Of a stretch of 64,000 nucleotides of DNA, positions 40,506-49,141 are shown in pieces. Position numbers and translations under genes: made by a program. Position 1 is the stretch's first letter, and every line of letters starts with the position of its first letter. The notes beneath the pieces are model-generated. The model worked only from the letters and a program-made list of their open reading frames with translations, did not search any database and was not told the origin of the DNA. Origin of the DNA: Variovorax sp. N23 (GTDB taxonomy: Bacteria > Pseudomonadota > Gammaproteobacteria > Burkholderiales > Burkholderiaceae_C); NCBI RefSeq assembly GCF_025486315.1, contig NZ_JAOOPY010000002.1:237501-301500 (forward strand), in the 5' to 3' direction.

Positions 40506-42905
40506 CTAGAAGCGGTCGACCAGTCCCATGGCCGGATCGCTGACCGAATGGCGGCCGGTCTCGACCCGGCCGGCGAAGCGGCGATAGAAGGCCGCGTCCG
40601 CATCGCAGGTCACGACGAAGTCGTACCAGTTGCCGCTGCCGTCGAGGTGCCAGCGCATTTCCGCATTGGCATGGCCCTTGACGTGGAGGCGCCACGACCG
40701 GTCGTCGCCGTGGCCCGGCCCACCGTGGTGGCCGCGGTCGTCGCCCCTGCCGCGCTCATCCCTGCCGCGGTCGTCCTTCCCCTCGTCGTCCCGTTCGTGG
40801 TCATGGCCGTGGCCGCCGTGGACGGCCGGCGGCGCATAGGCCGCGTTCGACTGCACCGTGAAGCGGCAATCGCGGCGGCCGTCGTTGCGCAGCTGCAGGT
40901 AGAGGTCGCCACGGCGCGTGTCGTAGCCGACACGGATCTCGGGCGAGGGCGCACCGCCGGCGCGCAACCGGTTCAGGTCGCCCTTGAACTCGCGGTGGAA
41001 ACCGTTCGGCCCGAGCACCCACAGGTCGTAGAGGCCCGCGTCGTCCGTCATCGCCGTCCAGTGGGCGTCGAGCTGCTTGCCGGGCTCGACCATGTAGCGG
41101 CGCGGCAGCCGGTCCGACAGATGTAGCTTGTCGTACACGTGGAAGACCGCCGCCGCCCGCCCGCTGTTGGCGAACAGCAGCTGCACGCGGCCGTTCAGCA
41201 CGTCGGCGCGCGCACTGGTGTGCAGTTCGTAGGGCAGTGCGCGCGAAGGACGCACGCCGGTCGCCTGGGCCGGCAGCGCCAGATCGGGCTGCGGCGTCAG
41301 TTTGGGCAAGGCCTGCTGGGCGGCGGTGAGCGCGTCGGCCTCGGCCTTGGTGGTACGGCCGGCCAGCGTGGGCAGCGGCTCGTCGTTGGGGCGCTCGAAG
41401 TTGAAGGCGCTGGTGAGGTCGCCGCAGACGGCGCGGCGGTACGCGCTGATCTGCGGCTCCCGCACGCCGAAGCACTTCTCCAGGAAGAGCAGGGTGGAGG
41501 TGTGGTCGCAGACCTGCGAGTTGACCCAGCCGCCGCGGCTCCAGGGCGAGACGATCCACATCGGCACGCGCGGGCCGGGGCCGTAGGGGCGGCCATCGGC
41601 CGCTGGCTGGCTGGTGGTGGCGGGCGCGTAGTCGTGGTACTCGACGGCGACGTCGGCCGCCGCCATGGTGGTGCCGCCCGCCAGCGTGCCGTCGGGGTTG
41701 CGCGAGGGCACCGAGGGCGTGGGCAGGTGGTCGAAGAAGCCGTCGTTCTCGTCGAAGTTGATGAGCAGCACCGTCTTGCTCCAGACCTCGGGGTTCGAGG
41801 TCAGCGCGTCCAGCACTTCCTGCACGTACCAGCCGCCCTTGGCCGGGCTCGAGGGGCCGGGGTGCTCGCTGTAGGCGGACGGGGAAATGATCCACGACAC
41901 GGCCGGCAGGGTGCCGTTGCGGATGTCTTCGCGGAAGGTCTCCAGGAAGCCGTAGGGCATCGTGTTGCCGAAGCCCTTGGCCAGCGGGCTCAGCGCGTCG
42001 TCCACGCTCGCGTCGTAGAACGGGCCGGCCGCCGTCACCGGCTGCGTGATGTCGGTGGCGGGCACGTAGACCGGGCGGCGCGACGCGGGCATCTGCTCGA
42101 TGGCCGCGCGCCAGTGGCGAAAGCTCATCATCTCGTTGCAGCCGTAGTTGTCGATCAGGCTCTGATAGACCTTCCACTTCACGCCGGCCTTCTCCAGCCG
42201 GTCGGCATAGGTGGTCCAGGTCCAGCCCAGGGTCGACGGGCCGATGTCGTTGCCGCCGTTGAACTGGTTGTTCAGGCCGGCGACCTGCACCTTGCTGCCG
42301 TCGACCGGGCTCACGCCATTCGGGCCGTTGGTGCCGGTCCAGTAGAAGAGCCGGTTGGCGATGGTGCCGGTGTGCATGCCGCAGTGGTAGTGGTCGCACA
42401 GCGTGAAGGCATCGGCCAGCGCGCGCTGGAAGGGCACCTCCGCCGTGTCGTAGTAACCCATCGACAGCAGGTTCTTCGCATCCGGCCACTTGAACATGCG
42501 GCCGTGGTCCCACGCGGCCTGCGAGTCGATCCAGGTGTGCGGCGTGCTGCCGGCGCGCTGCGCATTGCCCTGGCTCTCGTCCAGGTGGTAGGGCACGTAG
42601 GTGGTCGGCGGCGTCGTCCTGGTGTAGGTCTGATGGAAGACGGTTTTGCCGTTCGGCGCGGGCACCGCGAAGCGGTCGCCATAGCCGCGCACGCCCTTGA
42701 AGGTACCGAAGTAGCTGTCGAAGGAGCGGTTCTCCTGCATCAGCAGCACGACGTGCTTGACGTCCTTGATGGTGCCGGTGTCGTGGTGCGCGGGAATCGC
42801 CAGCGCGCGGCGGATGCTCGGGGGAAAGGCGGCGAGCGTGGCGGCGGCGATGCCGGTGGTGGCCGTGCCCTTGATGAAGCTGCGGCGCGAATTTGTCGTG
42901 GTCAT
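40506..42905 (-). CDS. Phosphocholine-specific-type phospholipase C, Tat-exported
   Basis: A 799-aa secreted phosphoesterase. The Tat signal is seen in SRRSFIKG. The catalytic domain opens with VKHVVLLMQENRSFDSYFG and has INFDENDGFFDH and the later PMWIVSPWSRGG, hallmarks of the bacterial phospholipase C / acid phosphatase AcpA family. Two C-terminal beta domains follow, the second interrupted at about residues 695-737 by a His/Asp/Gly/Arg-rich run. It likely cleaves phosphatidylcholine or related lipids outside the cytoplasm. GGAGAG precedes the ATG. A small lipoprotein gene lies just upstream in the same direction. Confidence 0.9.
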   Translation of the reverse strand: MTTTNSRRSFIKGTATTGIAAATLAAFPPSIRRALAIPAHHDTGTIKDVKHVVLLMQENRSFDSYFGTFKGVRGYGDRFAVPAPNGKTVFHQTYTRTTPPTTYVPYHLDESQGNAQRAGSTPHTWIDSQAAWDHGRMFKWPDAKNLLSMGYYDTAEVPFQRALADAFTLCDHYHCGMHTGTIANRLFYWTGTNGPNGVSPVDGSKVQVAGLNNQFNGGNDIGPSTLGWTWTTYADRLEKAGVKWKVYQSLIDNYGCNEMMSFRHWRAAIEQMPASRRPVYVPATDITQPVTAAGPFYDASVDDALSPLAKGFGNTMPYGFLETFREDIRNGTLPAVSWIISPSAYSEHPGPSSPAKGGWYVQEVLDALTSNPEVWSKTVLLINFDENDGFFDHLPTPSVPSRNPDGTLAGGTTMAAADVAVEYHDYAPATTSQPAADGRPYGPGPRVPMWIVSPWSRGGWVNSQVCDHTSTLLFLEKCFGVREPQISAYRRAVCGDLTSAFNFERPNDEPLPTLAGRTTKAEADALTAAQQALPKLTPQPDLALPAQATGVRPSRALPYELHTSARADVLNGRVQLLFANSGRAAAVFHVYDKLHLSDRLPRRYMVEPGKQLDAHWTAMTDDAGLYDLWVLGPNGFHREFKGDLNRLRAGGAPSPEIRVGYDTRRGDLYLQLRNDGRRDCRFTVQSNAAYAPPAVHGGHGHDHERDDEGKDDRGRDERGRGDDRGHHGGPGHGDDRSWRLHVKGHANAEMRWHLDGSGNWYDFVVTCDADAAFYRRFAGRVETGRHSVSDPAMGLVDRF

Positions 42906-42925
42906 GGGGTGCGTCTCTCCGGCGT

Positions 42926-43129
42926 TCACGGGGCGTAGTGCACGTCGGCTGGCGTGGCTGCGGCCGAGTCCGTCGCTGGCGCTTCGGTCTTGGCGGTGGC
43001 GTCGGTCTTCTGCGCGGCCGAGCCGGTGGCGGCGGCATCGCCACCGCCGCAGCCGGCGAGCGCGCAGGCCAGCGCGCCGGCGACGGTCAGGGCGCCGGCG
43101 GCGCGGAGGGAGGAAAGGTCGAAGTGCAT
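42926..43129 (-). CDS. Small lipoprotein of unknown function
   Basis: A 67-aa protein with a lipoprotein signal ending in ALAGCGGG; the mature part is about 40 residues rich in Ala, Thr and Asp, with no fold to recognise. It begins the transcript that leads into the phospholipase gene 20 bases downstream. A role as anchor or helper for the phospholipase is possible but only inferred. Confidence 0.65.
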   Translation of the reverse strand: MHFDLSSLRAAGALTVAGALACALAGCGGGDAAATGSAAQKTDATAKTEAPATDSAAATPADVHYAP

Positions 43130-43261
43130 CTGAAGGCTCGCTTTCTGTGGCGGGAGCGGGCGTGGGGGCCCGCATGGCGAAGGTCCGCCAAGCCGGCTTC
43201 AGGGGGCGCCTTGCCAGCGTCGTCGGACCGGGCCAAGCCTAGGCAGCGGCCATGTCATCGG

Positions 43262-43277
43262 TGTGACCTTTGTCACG
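43262..43277. promoter_or_regulatory. CRP/Vfr-like site
   Basis: TGTGA-CCTTTG-TCACG matches the CRP-family pattern TGTGA-N6-TCACA at nine of ten fixed positions. It lies about 130 bases upstream of the small lipoprotein and phospholipase genes. Regulation by a CRP-like factor is inferred. Confidence 0.4.
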
Positions 43278-43313
43278 CTTTTTTGCCTGCGAACGCGTGC
43301 TGCAGGCGCGGGC

Positions 43314-44084
43314 TCAGCGCCCGTAGGCCGCTCCACCGTCGACCACCAGCGTCGAGCCCATCACGTAGTCGCCGGCGCGCGAGGCCAGGAAGATGGCCGC
43401 GCCCGCCATGTCTTCCGGCGTGCCGATGCGGCCGGCGGGGATGCGGCCCTTGACCTCGTCGCCGTGGTCGCGCGCTTCCTTGTTCATGTCGGAGGCGAAG
43501 GCGCCCGGGGCGATGGCGCTCACCGCGATGCGGTCCGGTGCCAGGCGCAGCGCCATGCGGCGCGTGAGGTGGATCAGGCCGGCCTTGCTCGCCGCGTACG
43601 AGTAGGTCTCCCAGGGGTTCACCGAAATGCCGTCGATCGACGCGATGTGGATCACCTTGGCCAGGTGGTCGGTGGCCGCCTTCTTGAGCATCGGCGTCAG
43701 CGCCTGCGTGAGGAAGAAGGGCGCCTTCATGTTCAGGTCGACCACCTTGTCCCAGCCGCTCTCCGGGAACTCCTCGTAGGGCGCGCCCCATGCCGCGCCG
43801 GCGTTGTTGACCAGGATGTCGAGCGAGTCCTCATGCGCGGCATAGGCCGCGACCAGCGCGTGCGCGCCTTCGATGGTCGACACGTCGGCCGGCAGCGAGA
43901 CGCAGGGGCCGAAGGCCGACAGCTCCTTGGCCGCCTGGTCGCAGGCCGCGGCCTTGCGCGCCGAGATGTAGACCTTCGCGCCTTGCGCCAGGAAGCCCTC
44001 GGCGATCATGCGGCCGATGCCGCGCGAGCCGCCGGTGATGAGCGCGGTGCGGCCCTTGAGCGAGAAGAGTTGGGTGGTGTCCAT
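43314..44084 (-). CDS. SDR-family oxidoreductase
   Basis: A 256-aa classical short-chain dehydrogenase. The NAD(P) motif is TGGSRGIG (near 17-24), NNAG lies in the middle and the catalytic set is Ser in IHIASIDG with YSYAASKAG. Members such as RhlG-like NADPH ketoacyl reductases have this kind of sequence; the exact substrate is unknown. GGAGA precedes the ATG. It is read after the LRR-kinase gene with about 80 bases between. Confidence 0.9.
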   Translation of the reverse strand: MDTTQLFSLKGRTALITGGSRGIGRMIAEGFLAQGAKVYISARKAAACDQAAKELSAFGPCVSLPADVSTIEGAHALVAAYAAHEDSLDILVNNAGAAWGAPYEEFPESGWDKVVDLNMKAPFFLTQALTPMLKKAATDHLAKVIHIASIDGISVNPWETYSYAASKAGLIHLTRRMALRLAPDRIAVSAIAPGAFASDMNKEARDHGDEVKGRIPAGRIGTPEDMAGAAIFLASRAGDYVMGSTLVVDGGAAYGR

Positions 44085-44166
44085 GGTGTGTCTCCGGGTG
44101 TGGATGTGCCGCGGCAGCTTAGTGGCCGCTGCCGGCGGCTGACGTCACCAAGGCGCCACGCGCCGT

Positions 44167-45477
44167 TCAGCGCAGGGCGTCGATCCGGGCGTTGATCTCG
44201 GCAAAGCCAGGACGCGATGCGACCGTCGGCTGCACGCATTGCGCTTGCAGCGCCTGCAGCGCCGGGTCGGCCCCATCGCAGCGCGCCAGCAGTTCCTCGA
44301 GCAGGCAGCCGAAGGCACGCACCTCGATGCGCTCCAGCGCCGCGGCCATCGGCGCCGGATGGAAGGACGCCGCGCCGAAGTCGCCCAGCAATGCGCCGCC
44401 TGCACCGTCGTGCAGGATGTTGTGCGCGTACAGGTCGCCGTGCATCAGCCCCTGCGCGTGCAGATGCGCCGCGGCGCTCGCGATGCCCGCAGCCAGCGAG
44501 AGCGCGGCCTCCGGCGTGAAGCGGGTGTCGGGCGCATAGACGTCGCGCGTGCACGAGTCCAGGCTGGGTGGGCCCGCCAGCACGCGGAAGGCCGGGTCGA
44601 TCAGCGGCATCACCAGCCCCTGCACGCCCTCGGGGTGGCCGACGACGCGGCCCTGCGCGCCGATCAGCCCGCGGTGCATGCCCGCAGCCATGCCGGCGGC
44701 CATCTCGCTCAACGGCGAGCCGTCGCTGGTCATGGCGCCTTTGAACAGCTTGACCGCCACCGGCTGCCGCGTGCCGTCGGGCTGTCGCAGCGCGGCTTGC
44801 TGGATCACGCCCGAGGCGCCTTCGCCCAGCACGGCACCGGTGGCCAGGCGCGGCCAGTCGATCTCCGGCAGCGCATGGCCGTCGAGTGCGCGCGCTTCCT
44901 GCGCGGCGGTCGGCGGGTTGCCGCCGTGCGCCAGCCAGGCCAGCCGCGGCAACGTGCCCAGCCAGCCGGGCAGGGCCGTGAAGCGGTTGGCCGCGATGCG
45001 CAGCAGTTCGAGCGACGTGCAGCCGCTCGCCATCGTGTCGGGCAGCGAGCTCAGCCGGTTGCCGGCCAGCATCAGCTTCTGCAGGCGCGGACGCTGGCCG
45101 AGCGCGGGCGGCAGCGATTCGATCGCGTTGTCGGTGAGGATCAGCCAGCGCAGCCGCGGCGGCAGCGCATCGCCCGGCACGGTGTGGATGCGGTTGGCCT
45201 TGAAGCCGACCATCTCCAGCTGCGGGCAGCGGCCCAGCACGGCCGGCAGGTCGGTGAAGCGGTTGTCGGAGCAGAAGAGGACGCGCAGGCGGTGCAGCCG
45301 GGGCAGGTCGTCCGGCAGCGTGTCGAGCGCATTGCGCGACAGGTCGAGCACTTCGAGCGTGTCAGCCAGCGCAAAGATCTCGTTCGGGAATTCGGTGAGC
45401 CCGGCATCGCGCAGGTCGAGCCGCTGCGCGCCGGCGAGCGCACCGCTGCGCAGGCGCGCGAGGGTGCCCTGGCTCAT
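44167..45477 (-). CDS. Leucine-rich repeat protein kinase
   Basis: A 436-aa protein joining two domains. Residues 15-190 hold about seven leucine-rich repeats of the pattern L-x-x-L-x-L-S/A-x-N-x-L-x-x-LP. Residues 215-436 form a protein kinase: glycine loop GEGASGV (218-224), Lys243 in VAVKLFKG, catalytic loop HGDLYAHN (346-353) and DFG (366-368). The catalytic loop has HGD in place of HRD, as in many bacterial kinases. No membrane segment is seen. The start overlaps the stop of the MBL gene (ATGA). The target is unknown. Confidence 0.85.
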   Translation of the reverse strand: MSQGTLARLRSGALAGAQRLDLRDAGLTEFPNEIFALADTLEVLDLSRNALDTLPDDLPRLHRLRVLFCSDNRFTDLPAVLGRCPQLEMVGFKANRIHTVPGDALPPRLRWLILTDNAIESLPPALGQRPRLQKLMLAGNRLSSLPDTMASGCTSLELLRIAANRFTALPGWLGTLPRLAWLAHGGNPPTAAQEARALDGHALPEIDWPRLATGAVLGEGASGVIQQAALRQPDGTRQPVAVKLFKGAMTSDGSPLSEMAAGMAAGMHRGLIGAQGRVVGHPEGVQGLVMPLIDPAFRVLAGPPSLDSCTRDVYAPDTRFTPEAALSLAAGIASAAAHLHAQGLMHGDLYAHNILHDGAGGALLGDFGAASFHPAPMAAALERIEVRAFGCLLEELLARCDGADPALQALQAQCVQPTVASRPGFAEINARIDALR

Positions 45478-46538
45478 CGGGTGGCGAAGCGGTAGATGCC
45501 GTCGTCGCCGCGGGTGCGCCGCAGCTGGCCGGCGTGCCACAGCAGGTGCAGGTGGGCGATGGTCTCGCCCATCGCGAAGGTCAGCTGGTGCAGGTCGAGC
45601 GCGCGCTTGAACATGATCGGCACGCCGTCGGCCGCCGACAGCGGCCGCTCGCGGCAACCGGCCAGCAGCTCGGCCAGGCGGTCGCGGTGGTGCTCCTCCA
45701 ACTGCTCGACGCGGCGGTGCACGCCGGTGAAAGGCTTGCCGTGCGAAGGCAGCGCCAGCACGTCGGCCGGCAGTTCGCGAAAGCGCGCGATGCTGTCGAG
45801 AAAGAGCCGCAGCGAATCGGCATCGGGCTCGTCGGCATGCACGCTCACGTTGGTCGAGATGCGCGGCAGCATCATGTCGCCGCCCAGCAGCAGGTTCAGT
45901 TCTTCGCAGTACAGCGCGATGTGCTCGGGCGCATGGCCGTAGCCGCTGATGCAGCGCCAGGTGCGCCCGCCGATGTGCACCGTGGTGCCTTCCATCAGCC
46001 GCACGTACTGGCTCGGCAGCGCGGGCACCATGTTGCGGTAGTAGTTGGAGCGCTCGCGGATCTTGGCCACGGCCTCCGGGTCGACCAGCCCGTGCGAGGC
46101 GAAGAAGCGCGCCGCCGAGTCGCCGCCCGCTGCGTTGTCCGTGCCGCCGGGGCTGGTCATGTTGCGCGCCACGTAGTAGTCGGTGGCGCTCATCCACAGC
46201 GGCGCGTTCCAGTGCGCGCACAGCCAGTGGGCCAGGCCGATGTGGTCGGGGTGCATGTGCGTCACGATCACGCGCAGGATCGGCAGGCCCTGCAGCTGTG
46301 TCTCGAAGACGCGCTCCCACTGCTCGCGCGCCTCGCCGCGGTCGATGCAGCAGTCGACCACCGTCCAGCCCTCGACGCCGTCGATGCGGTCGCGCAGCAG
46401 CCAGAGGTTGATGTGGTCGAGCGCGAAGGGCAGCGACATGCGGATCCAGCGCACGCCGGGGGCGACCTCGATCGTCTCGCCGGGCGCCGGCAACTGGTCG
46501 CCCAGCGGGTAATGGAGTTCGCGTTCGAGGAGGTTCAT
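45474..46538 (-). CDS. MBL-fold metallo-hydrolase (LACTB2-like)
   Basis: A 354-aa hydrolase. The zinc motif is THMHPDH in VIVTHMHPDHIGLAHW; GYGHAPEHI and GGDMMLPR supply later ligands. A C-terminal helical domain of the LACTB2/CoA-hydrolase kind ends the protein (FAMGETIAHLHLLWHAGQL). The gene begins 14 bases from the LiuR-type palindrome and is divergent from the merR gene, so it is probably in that regulon; a thioester substrate is possible. The LRR kinase follows with a 4-base overlap. Confidence 0.88.
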   Translation of the reverse strand: MNLLERELHYPLGDQLPAPGETIEVAPGVRWIRMSLPFALDHINLWLLRDRIDGVEGWTVVDCCIDRGEAREQWERVFETQLQGLPILRVIVTHMHPDHIGLAHWLCAHWNAPLWMSATDYYVARNMTSPGGTDNAAGGDSAARFFASHGLVDPEAVAKIRERSNYYRNMVPALPSQYVRLMEGTTVHIGGRTWRCISGYGHAPEHIALYCEELNLLLGGDMMLPRISTNVSVHADEPDADSLRLFLDSIARFRELPADVLALPSHGKPFTGVHRRVEQLEEHHRDRLAELLAGCRERPLSAADGVPIMFKRALDLHQLTFAMGETIAHLHLLWHAGQLRRTRGDDGIYRFATR

Positions 46539-46551
46539 GTAGGATCGGAGG

Positions 46552-46567
46552 TTGACGTTAACGTCAA
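46552..46567. promoter_or_regulatory. LiuR-type MerR operator
   Basis: TTGACGTTAACGTCAA is a perfect 16-bp palindrome in the 152-base gap between the divergent MBL and merR genes. It resembles the sites described for LiuR regulators of branched-chain amino-acid degradation. The palindrome is seen directly; the factor is inferred from the gene next to it. Confidence 0.75.
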
Positions 46568-46690
46568 CGTCACAGGAGGGGCCTTCATTGTAGGCAGCGC
46601 AGCCGGCGCCTGCTGTCGCGCCCGCAACGGCCCTCGAAGACCATCCGCCCGCAAGGGTGAACGCACCAGGAACATCGCTTTTTCGTGCCC

Positions 46691-47122
46691 ATGCCATCGA
46701 CCTATTCCATCAGCGAACTCGCCCGGGAATTCGCGCTCACCACCCGGGCGATCCGCTTCTACGAGGACAAGGGCCTGCTGGCGCCCGAACGCTCCGGCGC
46801 GGGCGGCCTGCAGCGGGTGTACAGCGCGCGCGACCGCACGCGGTTGGCGCTCACGCTGCGCGCCAAGCGGCTGGGGCTGAGCCTCGACGAGGCAAAGGAT
46901 ATCCTCGACATCTACGACAGCCCGCGCGACACCGCGGCACAGTTGCAGAAGTTCCTCGATGTCCTCGGTGTTCACCGGGGTCAGCTGGAAGCCCAGATGG
47001 CCGAACTGCAGGCCAACCTTGCCGAAGTGCATGACCAGGAAAAGCAGGCGCGCAGCGCCCTGGCGCGCGCCCTGAAGACCGCCAAGGCGCCCCGCGCCCC
47101 GAAGAAGACCCGTGCGCACTGA
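46691..47122 (+). CDS. MerR-family regulator, LiuR-like
   Basis: A 143-aa regulator. The winged helix at the N-terminus reads YSISELAREFALTTRAIRFYEDKGLL, a LiuR-type sequence; a coiled coil (about 85-125) gives dimerisation and the tail is Lys/Arg-rich. No metal-binding cysteines are present, which fits LiuR rather than metal sensors. LiuR regulators control leucine/isovalerate and fatty-acid catabolism. A GTG two codons upstream (46685) is an alternative start. Confidence 0.87.
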   Translation: MPSTYSISELAREFALTTRAIRFYEDKGLLAPERSGAGGLQRVYSARDRTRLALTLRAKRLGLSLDEAKDILDIYDSPRDTAAQLQKFLDVLGVHRGQLEAQMAELQANLAEVHDQEKQARSALARALKTAKAPRAPKKTRAH

Positions 47123-47149
47123 GCGCACCTAACGAAGCCGAGAACGACC

Positions 47150-47911
47150 ATGCCCGACGAATCCCTCGAAGACCTGTTTGCCCACAACCGCGCCTGGTCG
47201 GCCCAGATGGAGCGCGACCGCCCCGGCTTCTTCACCAGCCTGGTGAAGCAGCAGACACCCAAGTACATGTGGATCGGGTGCTCCGACAGCCGCGTGCCGG
47301 CCAACCAGATCACGGGCCTGGACCCGGGAGAGGTGTTCGTGCACCGCAACGTGGCGAACATCGTGGTGCATTCCGACCTCAATGCGCTGTCGGCCATCCA
47401 GTTCGCAGTCGACATGCTCAAGGTCGAGCACATCATGGTGGTGGGTCACTACGGCTGTGGCGGTGTGAAGGCAGCGCTCGACGGCGTCCGGGTCGGCCTG
47501 GCCGACAACTGGATCCGCCACATCCAGGACGTTCGCGACCGGCACCACGTCATGCTCGAGTCGCTGCCCGAACAGGTGCGCGCCGATGCACTGGTCGAAC
47601 TCAACGTGGCCGAGCAGGTGGTCAACGTGGCTGTGAGCACGGTGATGGTCGACGCCTGGAGCCGTGGCCAGAAGGTGACCATCCATGGCTGGAGCTTCGG
47701 CGTGCACGACGGCCTGCTGCAGAACCTGCAGATGTCGGTCGACGGCAGCAAGCCGCTCGATGCGATCTACAAGGCTGCGGTGCAGCGCATCCGCTACAAG
47801 TGGAGCAAGCCCGGCGAGTCGACGACCATCGTGCCGCGCCCGCGCAGCGAGTCGTCGGTCGATGCGTTGCCGTTCGACGGCATTGCCGGCCGGCCTGCGC
47901 CGACCCCCTGA
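47150..47911 (+). CDS. can: Beta-class carbonic anhydrase
   Basis: A 253-aa enzyme interconverting CO2 and bicarbonate. Zinc ligands are visible: Cys44 in GCSDSR with Asp46 and Arg48, His100 and Cys103 in GHYGCGG. The length exceeds the usual 210-230 by a C-terminal tail of about 30 residues. In several Burkholderiales such a gene is beside LiuR, where bicarbonate can supply a carboxylase. It lies 27 bases after merR. Confidence 0.92.
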   Translation: MPDESLEDLFAHNRAWSAQMERDRPGFFTSLVKQQTPKYMWIGCSDSRVPANQITGLDPGEVFVHRNVANIVVHSDLNALSAIQFAVDMLKVEHIMVVGHYGCGGVKAALDGVRVGLADNWIRHIQDVRDRHHVMLESLPEQVRADALVELNVAEQVVNVAVSTVMVDAWSRGQKVTIHGWSFGVHDGLLQNLQMSVDGSKPLDAIYKAAVQRIRYKWSKPGESTTIVPRPRSESSVDALPFDGIAGRPAPTP

Positions 47912-47952
47912 TTTCCCTGGCGATCCATCCCCTCAATCTCAAGGAGACCTTC

Positions 47953-49137
47953 ATGTCCGAATCCATCGTCATCGTCGGCGCCGCACGCACCCCCATGGGC
48001 GCGTTCCAGGGCGACTTCACTTCCCTCGCGGCCCATGACCTCGGCGGCGCCGCCATCCGCGCCGCCGTCGAGCGCGCCGGCATCGACCCGGCCGTGGTCG
48101 GCGAGGTGCTGTTCGGCAACTGCCTGATGGCCGGCCAGGGCCAGGCCCCGGCGCGCCAGGCCGCGTACAAGGGCGGCCTGCCCGACAGCGCGGGGGCGGT
48201 CACGCTGAGCAAGATGTGCGGCTCGGCCATGAAGGCCGCGATGCTGTCTTGCGACATGCTGATGGCCGGCACGCACGACGTGATGGTCGCCGGCGGCATG
48301 GAGAGCATGACCAACGCGCCCTACCTGATGCTCAAGGGCCGTGGCGGCTACCGCATGGGCCACGACCGCATCTTCGACCACATGATGCTCGACGGCCTCG
48401 AAGACGCCTACCAGCCGGGCCGCTCGATGGGCACCTTCGGCGAAGACTGCGCCGCCAAGTACGGTTTCACGCGCGAGCAGCAGGACGCCTTCGCCACCGC
48501 CAGCGTCGAGCGCGCCAGGCACGCCACGGCCGACGGCCTGTTCAAGGCCGAGATCGTGCCGGTCACCGTCAAGAGCCGCAGCGGTGAGACGGTGGTGGCC
48601 ATCGACGAAGGCCCGGGCAAGGTCAAGCTCGACAAGATCGCCACGCTCAAGCCCGCCTTCAAGAAGGACGGCGGCACCATCACCGCCGCGTCGAGCTCGT
48701 CGATCAACGACGGCGCCGCCGCGCTGGTCCTGATGACCGAATCGCACGCGAAGAAGATCGGCGCCAAGCCGCTCGCGCGCATCGTCGGCCACGCCACGCA
48801 CGCGCAGCAACCCGAATGGTTCTCGACCGCACCGGTCGGCGCGGTGCAGAAGCTCTTTGCCAAGACCGGCTGGGGCGTCAAGGACGTCGACCTGTGGGAA
48901 GTGAACGAGGCCTTCGCCGTGGTGCCGATGGCGCTGATGAAGGAGATGGGCGTGGCGCATGACGTCGTCAACGTGCACGGCGGCGCCTGCGCGCTGGGCC
49001 ACCCGATCGGCGCGAGCGGCGCACGCATCATGGTCACGCTCATGCACGCGTTGCAGTCGCGCGGCCAGAAGCGCGGCGTGGCGACGCTTTGCATCGGCGG
49101 CGGCGAAGGCACGGCCGTCGCCATCGAACTCGTCTGA
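47953..49137 (+). CDS. Acetyl-CoA C-acyltransferase (thiolase)
   Basis: A 394-aa thiolase. The nucleophile is Cys89 in LSKMCGSAMKA; the base Cys lies in TLCIGGGEG and the histidine in GHPIGASGAR, while NEAFAVVP is the third block. It ligates or cleaves acetoacetyl-CoA or longer 3-ketoacyl-CoA in the cytoplasm. AAGGAG precedes the ATG. The gene after it begins four bases on. Confidence 0.94.
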   Translation: MSESIVIVGAARTPMGAFQGDFTSLAAHDLGGAAIRAAVERAGIDPAVVGEVLFGNCLMAGQGQAPARQAAYKGGLPDSAGAVTLSKMCGSAMKAAMLSCDMLMAGTHDVMVAGGMESMTNAPYLMLKGRGGYRMGHDRIFDHMMLDGLEDAYQPGRSMGTFGEDCAAKYGFTREQQDAFATASVERARHATADGLFKAEIVPVTVKSRSGETVVAIDEGPGKVKLDKIATLKPAFKKDGGTITAASSSSINDGAAALVLMTESHAKKIGAKPLARIVGHATHAQQPEWFSTAPVGAVQKLFAKTGWGVKDVDLWEVNEAFAVVPMALMKEMGVAHDVVNVHGGACALGHPIGASGARIMVTLMHALQSRGQKRGVATLCIGGGEGTAVAIELV

Positions 49138-49141
49138 CCGC

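Noticed and set aside
40548..41126. A 192-codon plus-strand frame rich in Val and Ala that looks membrane-like
   Set aside because: It is the shadow of the phospholipase C-terminal domain and its His/Asp-rich run; no start signal or homology is seen.
43246..43280. A Pho box ahead of the phospholipase operon
   Set aside because: GTCAT and GTCAC occur but are 18 bases apart, not the 11 expected of PhoB direct repeats; a CRP-like reading fits better.
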